Source: a bacterium
Lineage (GTDB): Bacteria; JAJVIF01; JAGGVT01
Reading direction: 5' to 3'
DNA length: 6,265 bases
NCBI GenBank assembly: GCA_021157815.1
Contig: JAGGVT010000171.1
Span: 1-6,265, forward strand
Part shown: one piece after another, positions 1 through 5,830 of the stretch
How positions within the stretch are numbered: position 1 is the first letter of the stretch
Layout: the number at the start of each line of letters is the position of its first letter
The notes under the pieces: generated by a model
Told to the model about the DNA's origin: nothing
What the model saw: the letters and a program-made list of their open reading frames with translations, nothing else
The model's database searches: none
Made by a program: the position numbers and the translations under genes

Positions 1-666
1 AAACTGCCCGGAGGACAGATTCAGCTCTCTCGCATCAAGAACTGTTTCCTCGATGAAGCGACAACGTACTATGTCGGTATGGTGAATGGCCGAACTCCGG
101 CAAACCCGTTCTATGCAATGGGTGGTATTCCCGAGTGGGAACGTTTCACAAGCGATGTCAGTTCAGGACAGGCAATCAGCAATCTTGATTCCGGAGTTAC
201 ACTCAAGGCATTCTGGGCTGGTGAATTTTTCTATCGCTCAGGCGGAACGTACCTGTTCCAGCAGAATTTCCTTATCGATTCACTTTCCAATCCGAACCTG
301 AGAAAAATCTGGGACTTCAGGTACACCAGAATTGACCGCTATTTCCTTGGCGGTTTCGGCTCAATGAGAACGGATGGAAAGGATGTTATTCGCTTAACTA
401 ATGTACAGGGTGCGGCGATTAACAACATGTCGGGATATCAGGGTGGCGGAAACTATGAATCACACCCGAATTATACTCGCACAGATTCCACACCGATCTA
501 TTTCTCAAGTCCGGAATGTTTCGGTGGCGGAGAACGCGGCAAGATGCCGTATTTTCCATATCTTGATCCAAAGAACGGCGAATGGCTCTACGGCGCTCCG
601 GATGGTTATCGCGATGGCGTTATTATCGCTCTGACCAGTGGCACCGACGCCGCCGGCAACTTCTAG
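1..666 (+). CDS. 3' part of an unrecognised, probably exported protein
   Basis: The reading frame is open from the first base of the window to a TAG at 664-666, giving at least 221 residues; the true start lies upstream. I do not recognise the family. The visible part is rich in Gly, Tyr, Phe and Asn with few charged clusters, has no membrane segment, and ends in a Gly/Ala-rich tail (DGVIIALTSGTDAAGNF). This composition suits an extracytoplasmic beta-rich protein. The aromatic body and short 'DGVI...' C-terminus are vaguely like the C-terminal domain of large type II/IV pseudopilins, but the N-terminal part that would decide this (prepilin cleavage site or signal peptide) is outside the window, so this is a weak guess. 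An internal ATG at 79 is not a credible start, because the frame continues upstream with the same protein-like composition and has no ribosome-binding site there. A strong terminator follows 70 bp after the stop, so this is the last gene of its transcript. Confidence 0.8.
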   Translation, partial: KLPGGQIQLSRIKNCFLDEATTYYVGMVNGRTPANPFYAMGGIPEWERFTSDVSSGQAISNLDSGVTLKAFWAGEFFYRSGGTYLFQQNFLIDSLSNPNLRKIWDFRYTRIDRYFLGGFGSMRTDGKDVIRLTNVQGAAINNMSGYQGGGNYESHPNYTRTDSTPIYFSSPECFGGGERGKMPYFPYLDPKNGEWLYGAPDGYRDGVIIALTSGTDAAGNF

Positions 667-734
667 TTTGCCGGTTTAGACCAAACAGCAATTATTAATT
701 CCTTATTCTAGTGCTGTAAATGCGAAACCACATT

Positions 735-768
735 ACCCCTCACATAACGTGAGGGGTTTTTGCTTTTT
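735..768 (+). terminator. Intrinsic terminator of the upstream gene
   Basis: CCCCTCAC (736-743) pairs perfectly with GTGAGGGG (749-756) around a 5-nt loop. The stem is extended by A735-T757 and followed by TTTTT, GC and TTTTT. The position just downstream of the stop at 666 and the T-tract on the plus strand make this a classical rho-independent terminator. It insulates the SRP RNA promoter that follows. Confidence 0.9.
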
Positions 769-783
769 AAAATGATGATTTTC

Positions 784-812
784 TTTACCTCAATTGCTTA
801 TTACGATAGAAT
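784..812 (+). promoter_or_regulatory. Putative sigma-70-type promoter for the SRP RNA
   Basis: TTTACC at 784-789 (4 of 6 matches to TTGACA) and TAGAAT at 807-812 (5 of 6 matches to TATAAT) are separated by exactly 17 bp. The predicted start, about seven bases after the -10 box, falls at 819, which is the first base of the terminal helix of the SRP RNA. This coincidence supports the call. Box quality alone would not. Confidence 0.55.
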
Positions 813-818
813 TATCCC

Positions 819-950
819 AACGGCGATTGCGTGCCGGTTTCGGGTCCCGGGCAAGGCAGACCCGCTAATTCCGTCAGGTCCGGAAGGAAGCAGCGGTATG
901 TGGTGTTCTCCTGTTCCCGGTCAACTTGATGCCGGCTTGCAGTCGCCGTT
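819..950 (+). ncRNA. ffs: Signal recognition particle RNA, small bacterial (4.5S) type
   Basis: The RNA scaffold of the bacterial signal recognition particle binds Ffh and targets ribosomes making membrane and exported proteins to FtsY and the Sec translocon. The diagnostic domain IV core is at 873-894 (starts GTCAGGTCC, GGAA tetraloop at 882-885, ends GGAAGCAGC). Around it, CCGGG (847-851) pairs with CCCGG (916-920). A terminal helix pairs 819-838 with 931-950 almost continuously: AACGGCGA with TCGCCGTT, then two G-T wobbles and one T-T mismatch, then GCCGGT with GCCGGC. The resulting length, about 132 nt, is slightly longer than E. coli 4.5S RNA. No Alu domain is seen, so this is the short type. 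Ends are inferred from the helix and may be off by a few bases. It lies between a terminator and cdd with its own probable promoter. In Bacillus the equivalent gene lies beside a different deaminase gene, tadA. Confidence 0.95.
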
Positions 951-955
951 TTGCA

Positions 956-982
956 TTAATCAGGATATATCCTTAATCAGGA
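956..982 (+). repeat. 10-bp direct repeat and palindrome in the cdd leader
   Basis: TTAATCAGGA occurs at 956-965 and again at 973-982, a 17-bp period. Between them the perfect palindrome AGGATATATCCT (962-973) overlaps both copies. The second copy ends in AGGA, the likely ribosome-binding site of cdd. It could be an operator or an RNA hairpin, or chance in AT-rich leader DNA. No known regulator is assigned. Confidence 0.4.
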
Positions 983-991
983 CAATCAAAT

Positions 992-1390
992 ATGAACATC
1001 GACGAGAACACTCTAATCGAAAACGCGACAAATGTAATGGCGAACGCCTATTCGCCATATTCCAATGTTAAAGTCGGCGCCGCGCTGCTGGCAAAATCCG
1101 GGAAAGTATTCACAGGATGCAATGTTGAAAATGAGAGTTACGGTCTGACAATATGCGCTGAGCGTGTTGCAATCGGATGCGCGGTTTCAGCAGGAGAGCG
1201 GGAGTTCAATGCGCTGGCAATCGTGAACTCAACCGAGCGAATTTTCACTCCCTGCGGCGCGTGCTGTCAGGTGCTGGCACAGTTTGCGCCGGAACTGAAT
1301 CTGATTCTTGTCAATTCAAAGGGGAATGTCAGGCGTACTGATTTGAAAGCAATCTTCCCTGAGAGCTTTTCTATGAAGGAAGACAACTAA
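992..1390 (+). CDS. cdd: Cytidine deaminase (short homotetrameric type)
   Basis: Zinc enzyme that hydrolytically deaminates cytidine and deoxycytidine to uridine and deoxyuridine in cytosolic pyrimidine salvage. The 132-residue length is typical of the small tetrameric class. The N-terminal AYSPYSNVKVGAAL (19-32) and the substrate-binding GCNVEN (42-47) match the family. The catalytic motif is T-I-C55-A-E57-R (zinc ligand C55, proton-shuttling E57), and the second zinc motif is P87-C88-G-A-C91 (zinc ligands C88 and C91). The residue after C91 is Cys92, where most family members have Arg (PCGACRQ). The start is supported by AGGA at 979-982, nine bases before the ATG. The gene lies 41 bp downstream of the SRP RNA and may share its transcript, as no separate promoter is evident. 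Its TAA ends 2 bp from the stop codon of the convergent tsaC-like gene. Confidence 0.95.
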   Translation: MNIDENTLIENATNVMANAYSPYSNVKVGAALLAKSGKVFTGCNVENESYGLTICAERVAIGCAVSAGEREFNALAIVNSTERIFTPCGACCQVLAQFAPELNLILVNSKGNVRRTDLKAIFPESFSMKEDN

Positions 1391-1392
1391 GC

Positions 1393-2043
1393 TCACATTG
1401 AAATCACTCTGTTTATTTCCTTTGCTGGAATCTCGCCCTCGCGGATTATTTCGATATCGTCACCGGATATATCAACTACCGTGGATGGTTTCATTGTCAT
1501 TTTTCGATTGTTGTTTACCAGGAAATGAATATCATCGCCGAATTCATTCGCGATTTCCTCAACCGATGTCAAAACCGGTTTATCATGACGGTTAACGCTT
1601 GTCACGGCTAGATAACCCTCACGGCTTGCCCTGATTATTTCAAGTGTTACAGGATGGTTGGGGATTCTAATTCCAATTTTACTGCCATCGCTGAAAAGGC
1701 CCTCGTTGAACTCACGCTCGGATTTGGTGATTATTGTCAACGCTCCGGGCCAGAATGCATCGGAGAGTTTTCTAAAAAGCAGTGATGGTTTTCCGCCAAT
1801 AAGCTCGACTGCTTTTTCGTAACTTGCCGCGAACAGGGGAAGCGGCATGTTAAGCGGCCTTTGTTTGATAGCGAATACTTTTTTTATGGCGCGCGGGAAA
1901 TTCGGGCTGACTCCCATGCCCCACTGTGTATCAGTCGGTAGAACAAAAATCTCGCCCTTGTCAACCGGAACAATTATCCCAACCTTATCAAATAGGGGAA
2001 TTGAATCACCGTTGATTTCTATTATTTGCATTTTAATATTCAT
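1393..2043 (-). CDS. tsaC: Threonylcarbamoyl-AMP synthase, TsaC/YrdC/Sua5 family
   Basis: Members of this family use L-threonine, bicarbonate and ATP to make threonylcarbamoyl-adenylate, the first step of t6A37 modification of ANN-decoding tRNAs. The 216 residues cover a single YrdC domain without the extra C-terminal Sua5 domain. Visible motifs are PTDTQWGMG (36-44, usual PTDTVYGLG), KQRPLNMPLPLF (60-71, the K-x-R-P...PL nucleotide/bicarbonate site), FWPGALTII (97-105), GIRIPNH (124-130), TSVNRHDKP (148-156, usual S-A-N-x-S-G-x-P) and STVVDIS (187-193). The SAN-x-SG motif is clearly altered, so assignment to TsaC rather than a YciO-like paralogue is likely but not certain. The ATG at 2043 has no Shine-Dalgarno sequence, nor does the alternative ATG at codon 5 (2031). 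A TATAAT box at 2060-2055 sits only 11 bases before the first ATG. The stop faces that of cdd, 2 bp away. Confidence 0.88.
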   Translation of the reverse strand: MNIKMQIIEINGDSIPLFDKVGIIVPVDKGEIFVLPTDTQWGMGVSPNFPRAIKKVFAIKQRPLNMPLPLFAASYEKAVELIGGKPSLLFRKLSDAFWPGALTIITKSEREFNEGLFSDGSKIGIRIPNHPVTLEIIRASREGYLAVTSVNRHDKPVLTSVEEIANEFGDDIHFLVNNNRKMTMKPSTVVDISGDDIEIIREGEIPAKEINRVISM

Positions 2044-2054
2044 TAGCTTATAAT

Positions 2055-2060
2055 ATTATA
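2055..2060 (-). promoter_or_regulatory. Perfect -10 box next to the tsaC start
   Basis: On the minus strand TATAAT lies at 2060-2055, ending 11 bases before the ATG at 2043. A start about seven bases downstream would leave a leader of only about 4-5 nt, which agrees with the absence of a ribosome-binding site. No good -35 hexamer is found at 16-18 bp spacing, so this is a -10 match in AT-rich DNA rather than a complete promoter. Confidence 0.4.
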
Positions 2061-2088
2061 TCATGTAAATTAGTATGAAGTTTGCAAA

Positions 2089-2184
2089 TTAGCAGGTTAG
2101 TAAGTTAGCAGGTTAGCAGGTTAGTAAGTTAGCAGGTTAGTAGGTTAGTAAGTTAGCAGGTTAGTAGGTTAGCAGGTTAGCAGG
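2089..2184 (+). repeat. Tandem array of twelve 8-bp units (TTAGCAGG family)
   Basis: Exactly twelve contiguous octamers with no indels fill 96 bp. Three variants occur: TTAGCAGG (seven units), TTAGTAAG (three) and TTAGTAGG (two). In order they read C T C C T C G T C G C C, where C, T and G stand for the three variants as listed. Variation is confined to unit positions 5 and 7. An octamer period is not a multiple of three and no open frame crosses it, so it is non-coding. The array lies 46 bp upstream of the tsaC start and about 260 bp upstream of the GNAT gene, in their divergent intergenic region. A shorter cluster of the same units, reversed, is at 6013-6034. Confidence 0.95.
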
Positions 2185-2261
2185 TGTTAAAAAGATTATT
2201 TCGAATGATCCCCTGTAACCCGGTCATGCCGTTCCGTGCAAAGTTGACAATTTTCTAAAAA

Positions 2262-2321
2262 GTAAATCAGGCATGCCGGGGAGGTGGCTGGATATGCGAA
2301 ATCCCGGCATGCCTGATTCAC
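2262..2321. repeat. Long inverted repeat, GCATGCCGGG-type stem-loop
   Basis: Arms 2262-2280 and 2303-2321 are complementary at 18 of 19 positions, including a perfect 16-bp core AATCAGGCATGCCGGG, with a 22-nt loop. Each arm also contains the 8-bp palindrome GGCATGCC. A related half-site, CCCGGTCATGCC, lies at 2218-2229. No T-tract follows either arm, and both flanking genes point away from it, so a terminator role is unlikely. A REP-like or small mobile palindrome is more plausible. Confidence 0.85.
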
Positions 2322-2434
2322 CTTTCAGGGACGACTACTTAATTAAAATAAAGTAATCTGGAAAAAATCAGATAATAATATCAGGATGGATTATTGGCAA
2401 TAGTAATATTAAATGCCTTGATGTATCACATTTA

Positions 2435-2440
2435 GAGGTG
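2435..2440 (+). promoter_or_regulatory. Ribosome-binding site of the GNAT fusion gene
   Basis: GAGGTG at 2435-2440 precedes two consecutive ATG codons at 2443 and 2446. Measured from GAGG, the spacing is four bases to the first and seven to the second, so the second ATG (2446) is probably the main start. Confidence 0.7.
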
Positions 2441-2442
2441 AC

Positions 2443-3258
2443 ATGATGCGTATTGAAACTATCAACTACAACAACATTGAACATGCATTCCCTTTCTTTG
2501 CACAGCGAGGAAAAATTGTTGATTCAGAGAGGGATATCGAGACATCAATCCAGTGGATTATGAAATCGACGCAAAATGGTTTCAGGGGGAAGATAGCATT
2601 TGACGGTTTTAAAAAACCGATTGGCACTATTTTCTATGGCCCTCTTCAGCACATGAACATACCAATTGAAAGTAATGTCAACGTTATTTATCTGCGACTC
2701 CTGTATGTTGAACCTGATAAAAGAGGAGCAGGCATAGGGCAGACACTTGTTGCCGCGATGAAGAAAGATTCGCACAATTATGCTGGAATCGTAGCAAGTG
2801 GAGATGAGGCACAATCCGACATGAATTTTAAAGATCTGGAGGGCTTTGGTTTTAAAACCGTACAGGAACAGGATGAAATTCATTACATGTTTATGCCAAT
2901 ACAGGCTGAGGGTATTAAACTGAAAGTGATTCCATTGAGATACAAACCTGTTGGCATCGATATTGAAATCACTTTGTTCAATGATGGTTTCTGCCCGATT
3001 GAAAATCACAAACTCAGACAGGTTCGCAGGATAGCAAGAACGTTCGGCGATGCTGTATCCATCCGCGAGTTGGACCTGATTCCAAGCAGAGCGCGGCAGT
3101 ATGGCACATCCGCTGCCTGTCTAATTGATGGCGAGGATGCTTTTTCCACGGATTCCAGCGACGAGGCAATTCGAACGAAAATCCAAAATGCGATTTCCAA
3201 ACGGCTGATTCCAAGAGGCGTGGATGCTCATATACAATCAGCGCATGATAATTTGTGA
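2443..3258 (+). CDS. GNAT-family N-acetyltransferase with a thioredoxin-like C-terminal region
   Basis: The first half (about residues 1-155 of 271) is a GNAT domain, which transfers an acetyl group from acetyl-CoA to an amine. Motif A is clear at 82-106: beta strand I82-YLRLLYVEP, then the pyrophosphate loop R94-G-A-G-I-G99 and the helix QTLVAAMKK. GFGFKTVQE (134-142) fits the GNAT C-terminal strand region. The second half (about 170-271) reads ITLFNDGFCPIENHKLRQV (176-194), with F-C184-P-I-E where thioredoxin folds carry C-x-x-C, then VSIRELDL (205-212), YGTSAACLIDGEDAF (220-234) and a helical tail. This alternation resembles a thioredoxin-like fold that lacks the second active-site cysteine. 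The pairing recalls the YoaP-type GNAT proteins of Bacillus, but I cannot confirm it. The substrate is unknown. The best start may be ATG 2446, given the GAGGTG position. The gene stands alone, convergent with the Kelch lipoprotein gene. Confidence 0.85.
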   Translation: MMRIETINYNNIEHAFPFFAQRGKIVDSERDIETSIQWIMKSTQNGFRGKIAFDGFKKPIGTIFYGPLQHMNIPIESNVNVIYLRLLYVEPDKRGAGIGQTLVAAMKKDSHNYAGIVASGDEAQSDMNFKDLEGFGFKTVQEQDEIHYMFMPIQAEGIKLKVIPLRYKPVGIDIEITLFNDGFCPIENHKLRQVRRIARTFGDAVSIRELDLIPSRARQYGTSAACLIDGEDAFSTDSSDEAIRTKIQNAISKRLIPRGVDAHIQSAHDNL

Positions 3259-3323
3259 GCAATGTTGGGGCACCGTTTGGAGGCTGACTCAGAACCAACA
3301 ATAATGATAAAAATCCAGTAAAT

Positions 3324-3489
3324 TTGTGGTGCGGGCATCCTAGGGCTGTTGAAAAACCCTTTTTTATCCCAGACCGTAGGGGCAACTCTCCGTGGTTGCC
3401 CTGTATTTATGCCAATATTTAGGGTAGGCACAGAGACCTACCCCTACATTCAGCCCTTTTTCAACAGCCCCAGGATGCCCGCACCACAA
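3324..3489. mobile_element. MITE-like non-autonomous element, copy A
   Basis: Inverted arms 3324-3356 and 3457-3489 are complementary at 32 of 33 positions. Their inner 13 bp, GGCTGTTGAAAAA, have the look of insertion-sequence ends. Two perfect 7-bp hairpins lie inside: GGGCAAC/GTTGCCC (3380-3386 with 3395-3401) and GGGTAGG/CCTACCC (3422-3428 with 3437-3443), each with an 8-nt loop. Alternatively GTAGGGG (3376-3382) can pair with CCCCTAC (3441-3447). There is no transposase. The 126-bp core is repeated in inverted orientation at 6139-6265 with four substitutions and one inserted G. I see no convincing target-site duplication. The element lies between the convergent GNAT and Kelch genes, where its hairpins could also help end transcripts from either side (inference). 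Confidence 0.85.
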
Positions 3490-3520
3490 CAACACCTTGT
3501 ATTAATCCAACTGCATTTAT

Positions 3521-5824
3521 CTACCAGTTTCCCTTCTCAGCTGTGGGGGACAGAAATAGTTGAGGCGGAACCTGGTCATCCAGAGCGATACCGCCGAACA
3601 CGAAAAGGTGATTATCCCATGACGCGCTTGCAAACAACAATCTTGGCAGAAGAAGCTGCCCTACATGGAAAAACGTTTCAGTGATTTCATCATAAACGTA
3701 AACTTTACCTTCGAGGAGATCAGTGTCATAGGCTCCGCCTGCAAAGACAATGTTCCCACTAACATTTTCCCAGCAAGGACCGAGAATTCCGATATACGGA
3801 TCGGGAGCGATATCCGCAATAGATGGAACAGTAGCAGGATATGACCATGTTGTTAAATTAGTATCAAAAACCTCAATTTTTGAGGCATCCTCCGAACCGG
3901 GACCAACAACCGGATTACCTCCGACTGCATAGATAAAGCCATCCTTTATTGTCATTGCGAATTGATTTCTCTTCGCGACCATCGGTGCAAGAGCGCCCCA
4001 GCTTTCGAGTGCGGTGTCGAATCTGTAACCGGTGTTTAATTCTTGTTCTGCTGTATTAAATCCGCCCGCGATATAGATAATATTCTCTTTTACAACACAG
4101 CCCATTCCATGGCGGTTTGGCCCCGGAAGTGGAGTAGGGGCTGTTTCCCATGTACCAGCGGTTGTATCGTAAATCTCCATCACATCCGTGCTTCCATGAC
4201 CGGTGTCAAGCAGTCCTCCGATAACGTAGATCTTCTCGCCAACTGCCGCGACAGCCATGCCCGCTCGAGCGGTAGGCATTGGAGTCAGAGATGTATTCCA
4301 TGTGTTTGCGACAGGGTCATAAGCATCGATTCTATCCGACCTTGCGTTAAGCGGTGAAACACCAATCATTCCTCCAATAACATAAATGATGTCACCCACC
4401 ACCGCGGCTCGAGAGTATGAGCGCGGATACGGCATCAACGCCAGAAGTTCAAATGTCATCGATGGCAGAATCTCGTATTCAAAAACCTGGTATGTGGCAA
4501 ATTTACTTATATCGAAAAGTCCTGTCAGCGCGCTGTATCCTACCGGTACGCTATGAGCGGCGTCATGCTGCTCAAGGAACGGATGCGTATTCGTACCCGT
4601 TGGAAACGAATCCTCAACCGTAACAAGTCCGGTGTATATGCCGCACGCAGCGTCGAGTTCATTTGTGATTGTGAATTCATAAAGCAGCGGATCAGTCGGA
4701 TCACGCGGATCACCGCTAACCTCAACCGGATTATCCTCCTCGATTGGCAGTGTCATAATGTCTGGAACTTCAACTATAATTCTGCTGACAGATGAATCAT
4801 GCGACATCTGCCCGAGTGAATCGCCGACCTCTACACCATGGCTCATATCCAGAACTTTAACCTGAACATTCGCGGTGCCGGATGTGTTTCCCTCAAGCAT
4901 TTGGTTGTTCGTAACACTGACAAAAACTTCGCTTGCCGCTTTTTTATTAAACTGCGGAATTCTGTATTTGGGCAGGAATCGTTCCGTGTAATCAAAAGCG
5001 CTTACACCATAGGAACATCCAACCGCGAACAGGTAGTTATAGCTATATCCGAGTTCCAAATCGAGAATATAATCCTTGTAGCTGTAATCGGATCCCTGTG
5101 CCATTACCAGATTGCCGGTTGGATGATAGACATCGGAGAATCCGGTTTCAAAAAAACCGGGCATGTAGTTTCCATTGTGATATGCGTCAAAATGCAGTAT
5201 GTACGGGTGCAGGTTGGCGGTTGTCGGCATAATATTGTCGAGATATGTGTCAAGATACGATGTATATCCGGATGGATTCGCCAGAGTACCGGGTTTTATT
5301 ATCTTGTTATCAGCAAATTCGATTGTCCCTGATGTTCCTCCCTTTAAAACCATAATTCCCTCAATGTTGAAAACGTGAAGGTCTATCCTATTTTTACCGG
5401 TTATTGGCTCCAACGGGTTTCCAATATCGAACGGATGCTTAATTCCGATAGACATGACAATCTGCTCATCATCGTTCATGCCAATGTTACGAATGTTGAT
5501 GCAATCCTTGCATGGTACAAGAGAAAGGAAATTTGTGATGTCTATCACTTCAAGGGAATCAGTAATGCCGGCTTTTCTGACAGGAGTAAGCTCGCACGAT
5601 AACGGGTCGGTTTCAATATGCAGGAAAAATGCGCCCAGTATTCCGGTCCCATCAACCGGATTGCCATTCATGTCGCGACTGCTTACAAGCAGCGGTGAAA
5701 TATATTCGGATGAATAGCTTGTCGAATCCGGTGGTGATGTCGGAACACCTGTTGAACATGATGCCAACAGCATAAATGCCAGGCTGATTCCGGTAAATAT
5801 TACGGCTGATTTTAATCTGAACAT
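3521..5824 (-). CDS. Secreted lipoprotein with a C-terminal Kelch-repeat beta-propeller
   Basis: The start at 5824 is chosen because GGAGG (5831-5835) lies six bases before it. The upstream in-frame ATGs at 5851 and 5830 have no such site, and they would add residues ahead of a standard signal peptide. From this start the 767-residue protein opens MFRLKSAVIFTG with a hydrophobic core and the lipobox L-A-S-C23, so it is probably lipidated on Cys23 and exported. Residues 24-455 are an unrecognised, beta-rich region with no motif that I can name. Residues about 463-750 hold five full Kelch motifs and a sixth partial one, with the diagnostic I-Y-V-I-G-G pairs at 480-485 and 532-537, I-Y-I-A-G-G near 583-588, I-Y-A-V-G-G near 631-636, V-F-A-G-G near 693-697 and F-V-F-G-G near 741-745. 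Most are followed by a 'Y-D/F-D...T-W' strand. This predicts a six-bladed propeller used for carbohydrate or protein binding. The ligand is unknown. The gene is monocistronic, with 31 bp to the MITE-like copy A beyond its stop. Confidence 0.85.
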   Translation of the reverse strand: MFRLKSAVIFTGISLAFMLLASCSTGVPTSPPDSTSYSSEYISPLLVSSRDMNGNPVDGTGILGAFFLHIETDPLSCELTPVRKAGITDSLEVIDITNFLSLVPCKDCINIRNIGMNDDEQIVMSIGIKHPFDIGNPLEPITGKNRIDLHVFNIEGIMVLKGGTSGTIEFADNKIIKPGTLANPSGYTSYLDTYLDNIMPTTANLHPYILHFDAYHNGNYMPGFFETGFSDVYHPTGNLVMAQGSDYSYKDYILDLELGYSYNYLFAVGCSYGVSAFDYTERFLPKYRIPQFNKKAASEVFVSVTNNQMLEGNTSGTANVQVKVLDMSHGVEVGDSLGQMSHDSSVSRIIVEVPDIMTLPIEEDNPVEVSGDPRDPTDPLLYEFTITNELDAACGIYTGLVTVEDSFPTGTNTHPFLEQHDAAHSVPVGYSALTGLFDISKFATYQVFEYEILPSMTFELLALMPYPRSYSRAAVVGDIIYVIGGMIGVSPLNARSDRIDAYDPVANTWNTSLTPMPTARAGMAVAAVGEKIYVIGGLLDTGHGSTDVMEIYDTTAGTWETAPTPLPGPNRHGMGCVVKENIIYIAGGFNTAEQELNTGYRFDTALESWGALAPMVAKRNQFAMTIKDGFIYAVGGNPVVGPGSEDASKIEVFDTNLTTWSYPATVPSIADIAPDPYIGILGPCWENVSGNIVFAGGAYDTDLLEGKVYVYDEITETFFHVGQLLLPRLLFASASWDNHLFVFGGIALDDQVPPQLFLSPTAEKGNW

Positions 5825-5830
5825 GATCAT

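Larger units (their letters stand above)
2185..2442. other. Remainder of the tsaC/GNAT divergent intergenic region
   Basis: Apart from the octamer array and the stem-loop, this stretch is AT-rich and holds no gene that I can support. A perfect TTGACA at 2244-2249 has no suitably spaced -10 box. TTGGCA at 2394-2399 could be the -35 of the downstream acetyltransferase gene, but the sequence 16-18 bp further on is a poor -10. TTAATTAA at 2339-2346 is a plain AT palindrome. Confidence 0.5.

Noticed and set aside
760-1071. Open frame across the SRP RNA into cdd
   Set aside because: It starts inside the terminator T-tract and overlaps the SRP RNA and the start of cdd in another frame; its composition is not protein-like.
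2089-2184. CRISPR array
   Set aside because: The 8-bp units are contiguous with no unique spacers, and there are no cas genes.
2244-2249. Perfect TTGACA -35 hexamer
   Set aside because: No -10-like hexamer occurs at 16-18 bp spacing; that position falls in the left arm of the 2262-2321 palindrome.
3349-3684. Open frame through MITE copy A, whose first part is repeated in the frame at 6066-6260
   Set aside because: The shared peptide is a translation of the repeat core itself. The frame has no ribosome-binding site and runs antisense into the Kelch gene. It is the type of spurious hypothetical protein that repeats generate.
4838-5332. Long plus-strand open frame inside the Kelch region (also 4043-4357)
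   Set aside because: Shadow of the minus-strand lipoprotein gene, which has a clear signal peptide, lipobox and Kelch motifs; there is no ribosome-binding site for the plus-strand frames.
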